Source: Thiotrichaceae bacterium (GTDB taxonomy: Bacteria > Pseudomonadota > Gammaproteobacteria > Thiotrichales > Thiotrichaceae). Taken from it: a stretch of 11,207 bases of DNA. The DNA is taken from the NCBI GenBank assembly GCA_027009095.1, contig JALVDG010000196.1:1-11207 (forward strand), written 5' to 3'. Below are positions 1-6,344 of the stretch, piece after piece (position 1 is the stretch's first letter; every line of letters begins with the position of its first letter). Below the pieces are notes generated by a model. The model had not been told where the DNA came from and searched no databases. It saw only the letters and a list, made by a program, of their open reading frames with translations. Made by a program: the position numbers and the translations under genes.

Positions 1-1
1 A

Positions 2-577
2 ATGGAAGAAGGAAAAATACTCCCTTATTTAGATATACCTTTTCAACATGCCAGCCACGACGTACTAAAAAATATGAAACGTCCCGCACATGCCGAAAAA
101 GTGCTAGAGCGTATCGCTAAGTGGCGTAGCATCTGCCCTGATATTGCCATTCGTAGTACCTTTATTGCAGGATTTCCAGGAGAAACAGAAGCCGACTTCG
201 AGCTGATGCTCGATTTTTTACGCGAGGCACAACTGAATCGCGTGGGTTGTTTTGCCTACTCCGAGGTTGAAGGAGCGGTCTCTAATGCATTGCCTGATCA
301 TGTACCAGAGGATGAGAAGCACGACCGTGTAGAACGCTTTATGGAAGTACAAGCAGAAATTAGTGCTGCCAAATTATCTCAGCAGATAGGTAAACGCATG
401 ACTGTACTAACCGATGATACAGGTGAAGACTTCACTATTGCACGAAGTAGTGCTGATGCGCCCGAGATAGACGGTGTTGTTTATATAGAAGGTGAGCGAT
501 TAGAATCAGGACAATTTGCCGAGGTCGAAATAACGCACTCAAGCGAGCATGATTTATGGGGAAAATTAATTGAGTGA
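2..577 (+). CDS. rimO: Ribosomal protein S12 methylthiotransferase RimO, C-terminal part (5' end outside window)
   Basis: RimO is a cytoplasmic radical-SAM enzyme that adds a methylthio group to the beta carbon of an aspartate of ribosomal protein S12 (Asp88 in E. coli). The 191 visible residues cover the second half of the radical-SAM barrel and the C-terminal TRAM domain. Visible family motifs are [11 protein letters not shown] (9-19), [12 protein letters not shown] (51-62), [12 protein letters not shown] (81-92) and [10 protein letters not shown] (149-158), with the TRAM segment from about residue 125 to the WGKLIE end. The SADAPEIDG and YSEVEGA patterns separate RimO from the related tRNA enzyme MiaB. 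The N-terminal UPF0004 domain and the CxxxCxxC cluster site lie upstream of the window, so the ATG at position 2 is internal and not a start. No typical terminator follows the stop; a small atagc/gctat hairpin (577-590) has no clean T-run. Confidence 0.96.
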   Translation: MEEGKILPYLDIPFQHASHDVLKNMKRPAHAEKVLERIAKWRSICPDIAIRSTFIAGFPGETEADFELMLDFLREAQLNRVGCFAYSEVEGAVSNALPDHVPEDEKHDRVERFMEVQAEISAAKLSQQIGKRMTVLTDDTGEDFTIARSSADAPEIDGVVYIEGERLESGQFAEVEITHSSEHDLWGKLIE

Positions 578-804
578 TAGCTAATGCTATAATAAATTGA
601 GTCGCTCTATTCGACATAATTGACCATAAATATGAAGTACTAAAGTTTTCTATGAAAAGCTCGGGGCAATAAATGCGGGTTTAGTAGATAAGCCGAATCC
701 CGTTGGTGGTAGTGCTATAAATTGTAGGTATATCTGGTCTAATTACCGCATTGCTTAATAATGGCTAAGTGTCGGGTACCGTGTGATCATGGCTGACTCC
801 CTGT

Positions 805-1824
805 TTAGAATCGTGATTTATCTCGTGCTTCCCACCATTTTGTGGCTAACTCAATGGCTGTATCATGGCTATCGGCTTTGCCCATTGTGTACAGAGTGAT
901 AGCGGCAGTACCAATAACTGCGCCTGTGCCGTATTCATCATCAATTGAGCCGTTCCATACTTTTGCCAATTTTTCAGGCTCTAGTTTTTTGTCTTTAACA
1001 TGTCGTTTAGGGAAAAGAGGTGACCATTCTTCTTCAATTAATTCACCATTTTTAATTGAGCGCACTAAGTTGCTCATATCAGGATTCCACTCAGTTTCAC
1101 CGCCATCGCCTTTTATAACCGCCATTGTGGGCTGTTTTAATATCAACGAAGCTTCTTGATGGGTATCACGGTAAGCAGGGTGATGAATGCCTTGCATTGA
1201 ACATTTTGCCCGACAGGGGTTAATTAAGCGAGTGAAGGTATTAACAGGAGAGCGTAAGCCGAGTATCCACTTTAAGTCCATAATGCGGGCTAGCTCAGGC
1301 AAAAAGTCATGCAGGGGTAAGTAGGCAAAATTACTGCTGGTGATATGTTTACCCGCTTCCTCAAAGGAGTGGGCGATAGGAATATTGAGTAGCTCAAGCA
1401 CTTGTTCTGTGTAGATTCTGTTTGGCGTATGATTACCCTCGCCATGCATTAAAATAGAAATACCATTTTCTGCAAGTAACAGGGTCGATAATATAAACCA
1501 AGGCAGACGACGTGCTTTGCCTGCATAGCTAGACCAGTCTAGGTCAACAGTTGGCATATTCTCAGGAATTGTTGTGACGGCGTAAGTTGCATCAACAAAA
1601 CCCGCTAACTCTTCAGCACTTTCTTCTTGATAGCGCATTAACATCATAAAAGCACCAAGCTGCTCTGGCTCAACCTCAGCTTTTAGAATCATCGTCATGG
1701 CATCTTTTGCTTCTTGATACGTTAGGTTTCTGGAACCTGTTTTACCTTTTCCGAGTAAACGAACGTATTGGGCAAATTTGTGTTCTGTTTTTGGCATTTC
1801 TGTTTCTATGCTGTTGTTGCTCAT
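805..1824 (-). CDS. TrpD2/YbiB-family glycosyltransferase-fold protein (anthranilate phosphoribosyltransferase homologue)
   Basis: A 339-residue protein of the nucleoside phosphorylase/anthranilate phosphoribosyltransferase fold. The N-terminal helical domain (about 15-90) carries LTYQEAKDAM and EPEQLGAFMMLMRY, as in TrpD. The C-terminal alpha/beta domain follows. Where TrpD has its PRPP-binding GTGGD loop, this protein has YAGKARRLPW (100-109), as in E. coli YbiB (TrpD2), so anthranilate transfer in tryptophan synthesis is unlikely. Other family marks are LRSPVNTFTRLINPC (190-204) and IKGDGGETEWNP (237-248). E. coli YbiB binds DNA and RNA non-specifically; whether this protein does is not visible. 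No trp genes are near. The ATG at 1824 has an AGAGAG ribosome site about 5-10 nt upstream, and length fits the family. It appears to be a single-gene unit convergent with rimO, with no terminator recognised downstream. Confidence is high for the family and low for function. Confidence 0.88.
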   Translation of the reverse strand: MSNNSIETEMPKTEHKFAQYVRLLGKGKTGSRNLTYQEAKDAMTMILKAEVEPEQLGAFMMLMRYQEESAEELAGFVDATYAVTTIPENMPTVDLDWSSYAGKARRLPWFILSTLLLAENGISILMHGEGNHTPNRIYTEQVLELLNIPIAHSFEEAGKHITSSNFAYLPLHDFLPELARIMDLKWILGLRSPVNTFTRLINPCRAKCSMQGIHHPAYRDTHQEASLILKQPTMAVIKGDGGETEWNPDMSNLVRSIKNGELIEEEWSPLFPKRHVKDKKLEPEKLAKVWNGSIDDEYGTGAVIGTAAITLYTMGKADSHDTAIELATKWWEARDKSRF

Positions 1825-1933
1825 TTGTGTCTCTCTTATTTTGGGGTGTTATAGATATTATCTAATATAACGTGGTTGGAGTACTAGAAACCCTAACAAT
1901 TTAATGAGCTATTAACTGTTGTTACACAATGTA

Positions 1934-1954
1934 GAAAAATATTGCATATTTTTC
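1934..1954. promoter_or_regulatory. Perfect AT-rich dyad upstream of the TrpD2-like gene
   Basis: GAAAAATAT, a 3-nt TGC centre, then ATATTTTTC: a perfect 9-bp inverted repeat 110 bp upstream of the ATG at 1824. It could be an operator or a small hairpin at the 3' end of the leftward LRR transcript. The spacing to the gene fits a regulatory site, but no matching regulator is recognised. Confidence 0.35.
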
Positions 1955-1955
1955 C

Positions 1956-2050
1956 CTCCGCCCGATGCGATAGCGAGGCGGAGCTAAACTTCCCATTCTA
2001 ACCGCGCTGAGCATTTACCCGAGAGAATGGATTAGCAGTGAAAGCTGTTA
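1956..2050. repeat. Palindromic repeat block, relative of the block near 4684-4750
   Basis: CTCCGCC (1956-1962) and GGCGGAG (1977-1983) can pair around a 14-nt loop. CCATTCT (1993-1999) and AGAATGG (2024-2030) form a second stem. The phrase gatgcgatagcgaggcgga recurs, slightly altered, at about 4725-4745 (gatgccgataggcgaggcgga), and the AGTGAAAGCT at 2038-2047 matches the core of the 84-nt repeat at 4744-4827 and 6396-6479. GC content is much higher than in the adjacent LRR gene. It lies just beyond that gene's stop and lacks a following T-run in either direction, so it is better read as a dispersed repeat than as a terminator. Confidence 0.5.
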
Positions 2051-2070
2051 GGTGAATTCGACGCAAATCA

Positions 2071-3444
2071 TCAATAGCATTCACTGCTCTGGTTGTCAGT
2101 GACCAATATATCAGCCTGTAGTGAGGAAAAGTCTTCTATACAATTATGGGATAAATCTAGATACTTTAAAGATAACCCCGATAAAAATTCAACTGTTGTT
2201 AGTAAGTTTGTACTTAGAGACAATGTTTTAAGGTTTTCAAGTATAGGAAAATTAATTACATCACTATCTCTTAAATAGTTGCTATCAAGCTTCAAAGAAG
2301 TAAGATTGGTTAAGGTTGAAAGAATCTCAATATCTGAACTGTCGATACCTGTATAACTTAAATCTAAGTATTTAAGCTTTGTCAGTGAAGAGAGGGATTC
2401 TAGGTGTTGAAGTATTTGAAATACTCTTTTTTCAGTGGATCCTGGGTACCATATATCATTAACTGAAACATTATCATGTAGGTCTAAGTAGGAAAGTTGG
2501 GTTAAACTTGCGACGGGAGAAATATCGTCTAGGCTGTTTGAATGTAAGTCTAAAGTTTCCAATGTTGTAAGTTTAGAAATTGATGTTAAGTTTTTTAAAG
2601 TTAAAGACGAATCAAAACCACCAGATCCACTACCACCGCCATTTTTACTCAAATCTAGTGAAATAAGCTTTGGAAAGTTAGGGATTCCTGAAGAATATTC
2701 ATTAAAACCTGAAAATATACTACGACTTAAATTAAGATATTCTAAATTAACAAGGGTGCTTAACATGCTTAAATCTACGTAATCGAACAACCCTTCTTTA
2801 TCTATAAAAGCACTAATATATCCAAAACCTGCACTGAGTTTATTATTTTCTAAATTAAGTGTTTTTAGTTTAGTTAATACCGACAATGGTTGTAAGTCTA
2901 TTATAGAACACCCAGGACCTTTGTTGATCTGGTTAAGACTTAGTTCTTTGAGATTTGTTAAATTTGAAATAGGTGTTAAATCTGTAATACAGTTATTACT
3001 TAAATCTAGTGATTCTAAATTTTTAAGAGTCGCTAATGGGCTAATTTCTAATGCTTCTTTTGAGGTTCCGAATTCATCTGTATTATTCGCTTGTAATACT
3101 AATTGGGTAAGATTCGTGAGTTTTGATAGAGGCTCTAAATTACTCAGTTTGGTATTGTTTAAATTAAGAATTTTTAGTGATGGTAGGTTGTTTAATTCAT
3201 ACAGATTTGATGTTGATAAATCAATATCTTTACAACTAAATTTTCTTACCGTTAATAACTCATCTTTTGTGGGTAGTTGGGGAAAACAACTTAGTAGTTT
3301 TTTATCTTGTAAAACTCCAGCATTAGGTTTAGAGTTTTTCCCACCGCCACAAGCGCTTAATATAGTGATTATTAAAAAGGAAACTATATACGTTGAATAG
3401 GAATTCAGTTTAAAAATAATTTTATTATTCATAGCAGTTTTCAA
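2071..3444 (-). CDS. Leucine-rich-repeat lipoprotein
   Basis: A 457-residue predicted lipoprotein. A hydrophobic signal segment (about 17-31) ends in the lipobox LSAC, giving an acylated Cys32 followed by GGGKNSKP. There is then a short cap with Cys53 and Cys71. About 13 leucine-rich repeats run from about residue 86 to 445, of the internalin-like 22-residue type (for example LTNLKELSL, LTTLETLDLHSN, LTKLKYLDLS). Several repeats are lengthened by insertions, notably at 118-135, 202-227, 268-285 and 325-347. A C-terminal cap holds Cys435 and Cys456, which could form a disulfide. Such LRR arcs usually bind proteins or glycans; the ligand is unknown. The lysine-free GGG after Cys32 fits outer-membrane sorting, but that is inference. 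The annotated start is TTG (3444) with a GAGA 9 nt upstream; an ATG at 3432 gives an equally good signal peptide but lacks a ribosome site. Base composition is visibly poorer in GC than the neighbours, suggesting later acquisition. Confidence 0.85.
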   Translation of the reverse strand: MKTAMNNKIIFKLNSYSTYIVSFLIITILSACGGGKNSKPNAGVLQDKKLLSCFPQLPTKDELLTVRKFSCKDIDLSTSNLYELNNLPSLKILNLNNTKLSNLEPLSKLTNLTQLVLQANNTDEFGTSKEALEISPLATLKNLESLDLSNNCITDLTPISNLTNLKELSLNQINKGPGCSIIDLQPLSVLTKLKTLNLENNKLSAGFGYISAFIDKEGLFDYVDLSMLSTLVNLEYLNLSRSIFSGFNEYSSGIPNFPKLISLDLSKNGGGSGSGGFDSSLTLKNLTSISKLTTLETLDLHSNSLDDISPVASLTQLSYLDLHDNVSVNDIWYPGSTEKRVFQILQHLESLSSLTKLKYLDLSYTGIDSSDIEILSTLTNLTSLKLDSNYLRDSDVINFPILENLKTLSLSTNLLTTVEFLSGLSLKYLDLSHNCIEDFSSLQADILVTDNQSSECY

Positions 3445-3463
3445 CCAGTTAATCTCAAGGGAT

Positions 3464-3469
3464 ATTATA
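3464..3469 (-). promoter_or_regulatory. Candidate -10 box of the LRR lipoprotein gene
   Basis: Read leftward, this is a perfect TATAAT about 20 bp before the TTG start at 3444. No good -35 hexamer stands 16-18 bp upstream, and in DNA this AT-rich a chance match is likely. A start site about 7 bp downstream would leave a very short leader, which would favour the ATG at 3432 over the TTG. Confidence 0.3.
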
Positions 3470-3630
3470 AATAGTAGTATTTTCCAAAATAAAACAATAG
3501 AGTCTAAGTACTTTTAACTCTTAGGATATCTTTATATAAAAAATAAGAATACAAAGTCCAGTTGTATAATAGATTAGCCTAAAGCAGAAAGTACATATTT
3601 TAATTTATATATGTAACCACCTCTCAAGTA

Positions 3631-3850
3631 ACACGTAACTTCTCATAACTTACAGGTAGCCTTATAAAACAATAACTTAAAGCATTTTCAAAATTCAAAA
3701 ATGATTGTTTTCACAACAAAATTTCATTTTTTTTGCTTTCTAAAAAGTAAAAATCAACAACTTACTTGTGTTGAAAATTAATCAGGGTATTTTTTATTCA
3801 GCGCAACTATTGATTTTAAACGTGCCTGCACTTTATGAGAAGTTACTTGT
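3631..3850. repeat. 220-bp block bounded by imperfect inverted repeats (MITE-like)
   Basis: The left end (3631-3656) and the reverse complement of the right end (3825-3850) agree at 22 of 26 positions and share the uninterrupted 14-mer GTAACTTCTCATAA. Weaker similarity continues inward for about 20 nt more. The interior is AT-rich and has no gene. The shape suits a miniature inverted-repeat element or its remnant; no target-site duplication is evident at the ends. A long regulatory stem in the leader of the LuxR-type gene is the alternative. Confidence 0.45.
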
Positions 3851-3866
3851 TGTCTCTGTAATATAA

Positions 3867-3884
3867 CCTATATTCCTTCATAGG
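3867..3884. promoter_or_regulatory. Dyad CCTAT-N8-ATAGG
   Basis: A perfect 5-bp inverted repeat with an 8-nt spacer, about 245 bp upstream of the LuxR-type gene. The same two pentamers recur in swapped order, with the same spacer length, at 4014-4031. Shared pentamer and spacing suggest a common binding protein, but dyads this short can arise by chance. Confidence 0.25.
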
Positions 3885-4013
3885 GATGCGTAAAATCAGC
3901 GAACTAAGTCTATGTGTTAAGACTTCATGTTGCAAATACTAGGGCTAATTATAAATAATTGATATTGGTGATATGATGGATAGAGAGACACTGTAAGAGG
4001 TATGACTTAAACC

Positions 4014-4031
4014 ATAGGTTATTTGTCCTAT
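4014..4031. promoter_or_regulatory. Dyad ATAGG-N8-CCTAT upstream of the leader ORF
   Basis: A perfect 5-bp inverted repeat with an 8-nt spacer, ending 46 bp before the leader ORF start. Its half-sites are those of the dyad at 3867-3884 in the opposite arrangement. The position suits an operator near the promoter, possibly for autoregulation by the LuxR-type protein encoded downstream. That link is inference. Confidence 0.28.
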
Positions 4032-4077
4032 AGCTTTTAATTGTACTTAACACTATGATTTTATTGCGAGGAAAGAA

Positions 4078-4116
4078 ATGAGTGTCCGTACATTCAATAG
4101 CAAAAATAAATTTTAG
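4078..4116 (+). CDS. 12-codon upstream/leader ORF before the LuxR-type gene
   Basis: ATG at 4078 follows a GAGGAAAGAA tract (AGGA 5 nt upstream), the best ribosome-binding site in this region. It encodes MSVRTFNSKNKF and ends in TAG at 4114-4116. It is in the same frame as the LuxR-type gene that begins 12 nt later, and its stop overlaps the AGAGA that would serve as that gene's ribosome site. Two readings are possible. It may be a true leader peptide that couples or gates translation of the downstream gene. Or it may be the original N-terminus, cut off by a nonsense change so that the gene now starts at 4129. The peptide has no run of one amino acid, so classical attenuation is not indicated. 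Confidence 0.42.
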   Translation: MSVRTFNSKNKF

Positions 4117-4128
4117 AGAATTATTTTG

Positions 4129-4632
4129 ATGATAAAAATATTGAAAGACTATGTGTTAATAGCGATGCTATTAATCATAATTACCATAAATACGACCGAT
4201 TTTATTAAGGACATTTATTCAGGTGATGATTGGATTCATATTGGTTTAGAGGTATTGACCGTTACCTTAGCTATTTGGGGTATTTTCATGATCATTGGCA
4301 TGATTCGTAAGCGTTCTGAAGAGCTGTCTCGTTTACATCATCAGGTTGAAAGTACCCAAAATGATTTAGAGTTATTGCAAACCAAATTAAAAGAAGTTGG
4401 GCGTGAATACAGTAAATATATTCATGAGCAGTTCGATTTATGGGGGCTGACGACAAGTGAAAAAGAGGTATCCCTACTTTTATTAAAAGGACTGAGCTTT
4501 AAAGAAATTGCAGAACTTAGAAATACAAAGGAAAAAACGGTTAGAAGTCAAGCATCTGCAATTTATGCAAAATCGAATGTTGCAGGTCGGTATGAATTTT
4601 CAGCATGGTTTTTTGAAGATTTACTTATTTAA
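4129..4632 (+). CDS. Membrane-anchored LuxR-type (GerE fold) HTH regulator
   Basis: A 167-residue protein with three parts. There are two N-terminal membrane helices (about 7-21 and 37-58) joined by a short acidic loop. A charged heptad-like helix (about 60-90, SEELSRLHHQVESTQNDLELL) probably forms a coiled coil. The C-terminal LuxR/GerE helix-turn-helix (about 104-160) carries LTTSEKEVSLLLLKGLSFKEIAELRNTKEKTVRSQ, split here only as a family pattern: the SEKEV start, the GLSFKEIA turn and the KEKTVRSQ recognition helix. There is no receiver or autoinducer domain, so it is neither a NarL-type response regulator nor a quorum-sensing LuxR. DNA binding from the inner membrane, signalled through the helices or a partner, is inferred from the architecture. 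The ATG at 4129 was chosen over the TTG at 4126 because AGAGA sits 9 nt upstream. It is divergent from the LRR lipoprotein gene and follows a leader ORF in frame. Confidence 0.85.
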   Translation: MIKILKDYVLIAMLLIIITINTTDFIKDIYSGDDWIHIGLEVLTVTLAIWGIFMIIGMIRKRSEELSRLHHQVESTQNDLELLQTKLKEVGREYSKYIHEQFDLWGLTTSEKEVSLLLLKGLSFKEIAELRNTKEKTVRSQASAIYAKSNVAGRYEFSAWFFEDLLI

Positions 4633-4683
4633 CTGATGTTACGCAGTTTTATCACTTAAAATCTGCCATCCCTTAAACTTTGA

Positions 4684-4806
4684 TTGATATAAAAAGGAGT
4701 GAAAGATTTATCTTTTCTCATGTCGATGCCGATAGGCGAGGCGGATGTTTGCGTATTAAATTTCAACTAGACGATTAAAAAGCTGAAGCTTTCACTCCTG
4801 TTATCA
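4684..4806. repeat. Inverted-repeat element (fold-back) with ends related to the 84-nt repeat
   Basis: The left end reads TTGATATAAAAAGGAGTGAA and continues AG (4684-4705). The right end, read in reverse complement from 4806, gives TGATAACAGGAGTGAAAG. The two ends therefore form an imperfect inverted repeat about 20 nt long around 80 bp of spacer. The spacer contains gatgccgataggcgaggcgga, a variant of the GC-rich phrase at 1964-1982. The right end is part of the 84-nt repeat whose second copy lies at 6396-6479. No coding capacity is seen. Confidence 0.5.
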
Positions 4807-4827
4807 GGGAATTATTTATCTGAAAAA
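4744..4827 (-). repeat. 84-nt dispersed repeat, copy A
   Basis: Read on the minus strand, this aligns without gaps to 6396-6479 with 71 identities in 84. The core, AGGAGTGAAAGCTTCAGCTT, is identical in both copies and contains a short AAAGCT/AGCTTT hairpin followed by T residues. It begins 12 nt beyond the nfeD terminator stem. It occupies a non-coding position only, which suits a mobile or duplicated palindromic element. Confidence 0.7.
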
Positions 4828-4839
4828 ATCCTAACAAAA

Positions 4840-4880
4840 CACTCCCTATGATCTAAATAAGCAGGATTTCATAGGGAGTG
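4840..4880 (-). terminator. Rho-independent terminator of the qmcA-nfeD operon
   Basis: On the minus strand, CACTCCCTATGA pairs perfectly over 12 bp with TCATAGGGAGTG around a 17-nt loop and is followed by TTTTGTTAGG and then TTTTTT. The stem begins 5 nt after the nfeD stop codon. The loop is longer than usual, but stem and T-run make a strong leftward terminator. Confidence 0.85.
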
Positions 4881-4885
4881 ATTTA

Positions 4886-5338
4886 TCAGGGCTTGATATT
4901 TTGAACGGTCAAAACAGCGGCATTAACCGATATCACTTTAACCTTATCACCAACAGCGGCATCAGATCCTCGTGCTTTCCATGTGGAGTCACCCACAATC
5001 ACACGACCTTCGCCATTGATAATGGCTTGCTCAACTTCGCAAATTCTCCCGACTAATTCGGCGTTGGATTCATTGAGAAAAGGTTGGTCGGTTTCGCTAG
5101 TATTTATTTTAAACCAGCGACGACCTAACCAAACGGCTAAGATACTGAGTGCTGAGAAGAGAATAAATTGTATTGGCCAACTTATTTCTGGCGCGATAAG
5201 TAGAAGTAGGCCCGTTACACCACTTGCAACGCCTAGCCAGATAAAGAAAGCAGCAGGAGAGAATATTTCTAAAATAACCAGTACAACGGCGAATACCCAC
5301 CAATGCCAATAGCTTAGTTGATTTAGAAAATCGCTCAT
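4886..5338 (-). CDS. nfeD: NfeD-family membrane protein, short form
   Basis: A 150-residue inner-membrane protein of the short NfeD (E. coli YbbK) type. Two to three hydrophobic helices (about 13-31, 32-49 and 54-72) contain the family's EIFSPAAFFIWLG stretch. A soluble OB-fold domain (about 85-150) shows the signature GEGRVIVGDSTWKARG and then GDKVKVISVNAAVLTV. The long-form serine-protease domain is absent, as normal for this class. NfeD proteins are partners of stomatin-type proteins; this gene starts within the qmcA stop codon (ATGA overlap, 5335-5338), implying translational coupling and joint function in membrane organisation. It is the last gene of the unit, with a terminator immediately after. 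Confidence 0.93.
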   Translation of the reverse strand: MSDFLNQLSYWHWWVFAVVLVILEIFSPAAFFIWLGVASGVTGLLLLIAPEISWPIQFILFSALSILAVWLGRRWFKINTSETDQPFLNESNAELVGRICEVEQAIINGEGRVIVGDSTWKARGSDAAVGDKVKVISVNAAVLTVQNIKP

Positions 5339-6261
5339 GATTGATCCTTGTCTTCTTTTTCGTTTAATACGCCTTTGGCAATATCTGCGATACCTGCAAT
5401 AGAGCCGATAAGACTACTGGCTTCTAATGGCATCATAATGACTTTTTGATTAGGTGCTTTAGCGATTTCAGTGAGTGCCTCGGTGTATTTTTGTGCCACA
5501 AAATAGTTAATGGCTTGTACATCACCTTGGGCGATGGCTTTTGATACCATTGCAGTCGCGCGTGCTTCTGCTTCTGCTAAACGCTCGCGTGCTTCTGCTT
5601 CGCGGAATGAGGCTTCTTTTTCACCTTCTGCGGCAAGAATTTGCGACTCTTTTACACCTTCCGCTTTTAGTATTGCGGCTGCACGATAACCTTCTGCATC
5701 TAAAATATTGGCACGTTTTTCACGCTCGGCCTTCATTTGACGACCCATTGCCTCGACTAAATCATGCGGCGGGTTGATGTCTTTGATTTCGATACGAGTG
5801 ACTTTAACACCCCAGTTACTTGCTGCTTCATCGACAACGGCTAAAAGGCGCGAGTTAATTACATCACGTTTAGAAAGTAGTTCATCTAAATCCATCGACC
5901 CCATTACGCTACGAATATTGGTCATCGTAAGATTTAAAATAGCACGGTATAAATCGGTGACGCGATAAGCCGCTTTGGCAGCATCCATCACTTGGAAGAA
6001 CACTACGCCATCAGCTGTCACCATTGCATTATCTTTGGTGATAACCTCTTGCGAAGGCACGTCTAACACTTGCTCTTTCATATTCATTTTGGAGCTAATA
6101 CTATCCAAAAAAGGGATAATGACATGAAAGCCAGGTTTTAAGGTTTTAGTGTATTTTCCAAGACGCTCGACCGTGTATTCAAAGCCTTGAGAGACTTTTT
6201 TCGCTCCCATCATTACGACGGTAACAGCGAGCACAAGAATAATAATGGGTAGAAGTTCCAT
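5335..6261 (-). CDS. qmcA: SPFH/stomatin-family protein QmcA
   Basis: A 308-residue SPFH (stomatin/prohibitin/flotillin) protein, close to the E. coli QmcA length of 305. One N-terminal anchor helix (about 4-20) precedes the PHB domain (about 21-185), with VSQGFEYTVERLGKY, LKPGFHVIIPFLD, VITKDNAMVTADGVVFFQV and VTRIEIKDINPP. A long alanine- and glutamate-rich coiled coil follows (about 175-245, AEGEKEASFREAEARERLAE), then a C-terminal assembly region with an IAKAPNQKVIMMP stretch. Such proteins form large membrane rings that organise microdomains; in E. coli QmcA works near the FtsH/HflKC machinery. The ATG at 6261 has AGGA 9 nt upstream. It forms an operon with nfeD, with overlapping stop and start. 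Confidence 0.94.
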   Translation of the reverse strand: MELLPIIILVLAVTVVMMGAKKVSQGFEYTVERLGKYTKTLKPGFHVIIPFLDSISSKMNMKEQVLDVPSQEVITKDNAMVTADGVVFFQVMDAAKAAYRVTDLYRAILNLTMTNIRSVMGSMDLDELLSKRDVINSRLLAVVDEAASNWGVKVTRIEIKDINPPHDLVEAMGRQMKAEREKRANILDAEGYRAAAILKAEGVKESQILAAEGEKEASFREAEARERLAEAEARATAMVSKAIAQGDVQAINYFVAQKYTEALTEIAKAPNQKVIMMPLEASSLIGSIAGIADIAKGVLNEKEDKDQS

Positions 6262-6316
6262 AATGTTTTTCCTAATTTAGTGAGTTGCTTATTTTTGTTG
6301 GATTAATGCGAACCTA

Positions 6317-6336
6317 AAGTATGTCTGATAATACTT
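6317..6336. promoter_or_regulatory. Dyad AAGTAT-N8-ATACTT upstream of qmcA
   Basis: A perfect 6-bp inverted repeat with an 8-nt spacer, centred about 65 bp upstream of the qmcA ATG, inside the likely promoter region. It may be an operator. It is short and AT-rich, so chance cannot be excluded, and no regulator is recognised. Confidence 0.25.
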
Positions 6337-6344
6337 AAACTTGC

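Larger units (their letters stand above)
3445..4125. other. Long AT-rich divergent intergenic region
   Basis: No protein gene longer than a short leader ORF is supported in these 681 bp between the leftward LRR lipoprotein gene and the rightward LuxR-type gene. It holds a candidate -10 box for the LRR gene (3464-3469), a 220-bp block bounded by inverted repeats (3631-3850), two dyads built from the same pentamer (3867-3884 and 4014-4031) and a 12-codon upstream ORF (4078-4116). Its composition is as AT-rich as that of the LRR gene. Confidence 0.7.

Noticed and set aside
614..750. Open stretch of about 40 codons on the plus strand (containing KLGAINAGLVDKPNPVGG) after rimO
   Set aside because: It looks somewhat protein-like but has no start codon with a ribosome site and is bounded by stops. 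It could be a gene remnant, but nothing recognisable remains.
805..1824. trpD (anthranilate phosphoribosyltransferase)
   Set aside because: The GTGGD PRPP loop is absent and no trp genes are adjacent.
3886..3936. ATG-initiated 16-codon ORF in the LRR/LuxR intergenic region
   Set aside because: The only purine tract (AGGG) abuts the ATG with no spacing, so translation is not supported.
4055..4081. 8-codon ORF (MILLRGKK) whose stop overlaps the leader ORF start
   Set aside because: No ribosome site precedes it; the overlap is probably incidental.
4129..4632. NarL-type response regulator or autoinducer-binding LuxR
   Set aside because: There is no receiver or ligand-binding domain; the N-terminus is two membrane helices and a coiled coil.
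5109..5777. Several ORFs of 60-110 codons overlapping nfeD and qmcA in other frames
   Set aside because: They are shadows of well-supported genes, with unusual composition and no ribosome sites. The same holds for the ORFs opposite the TrpD2-like, LRR, CAP and gpmI genes.
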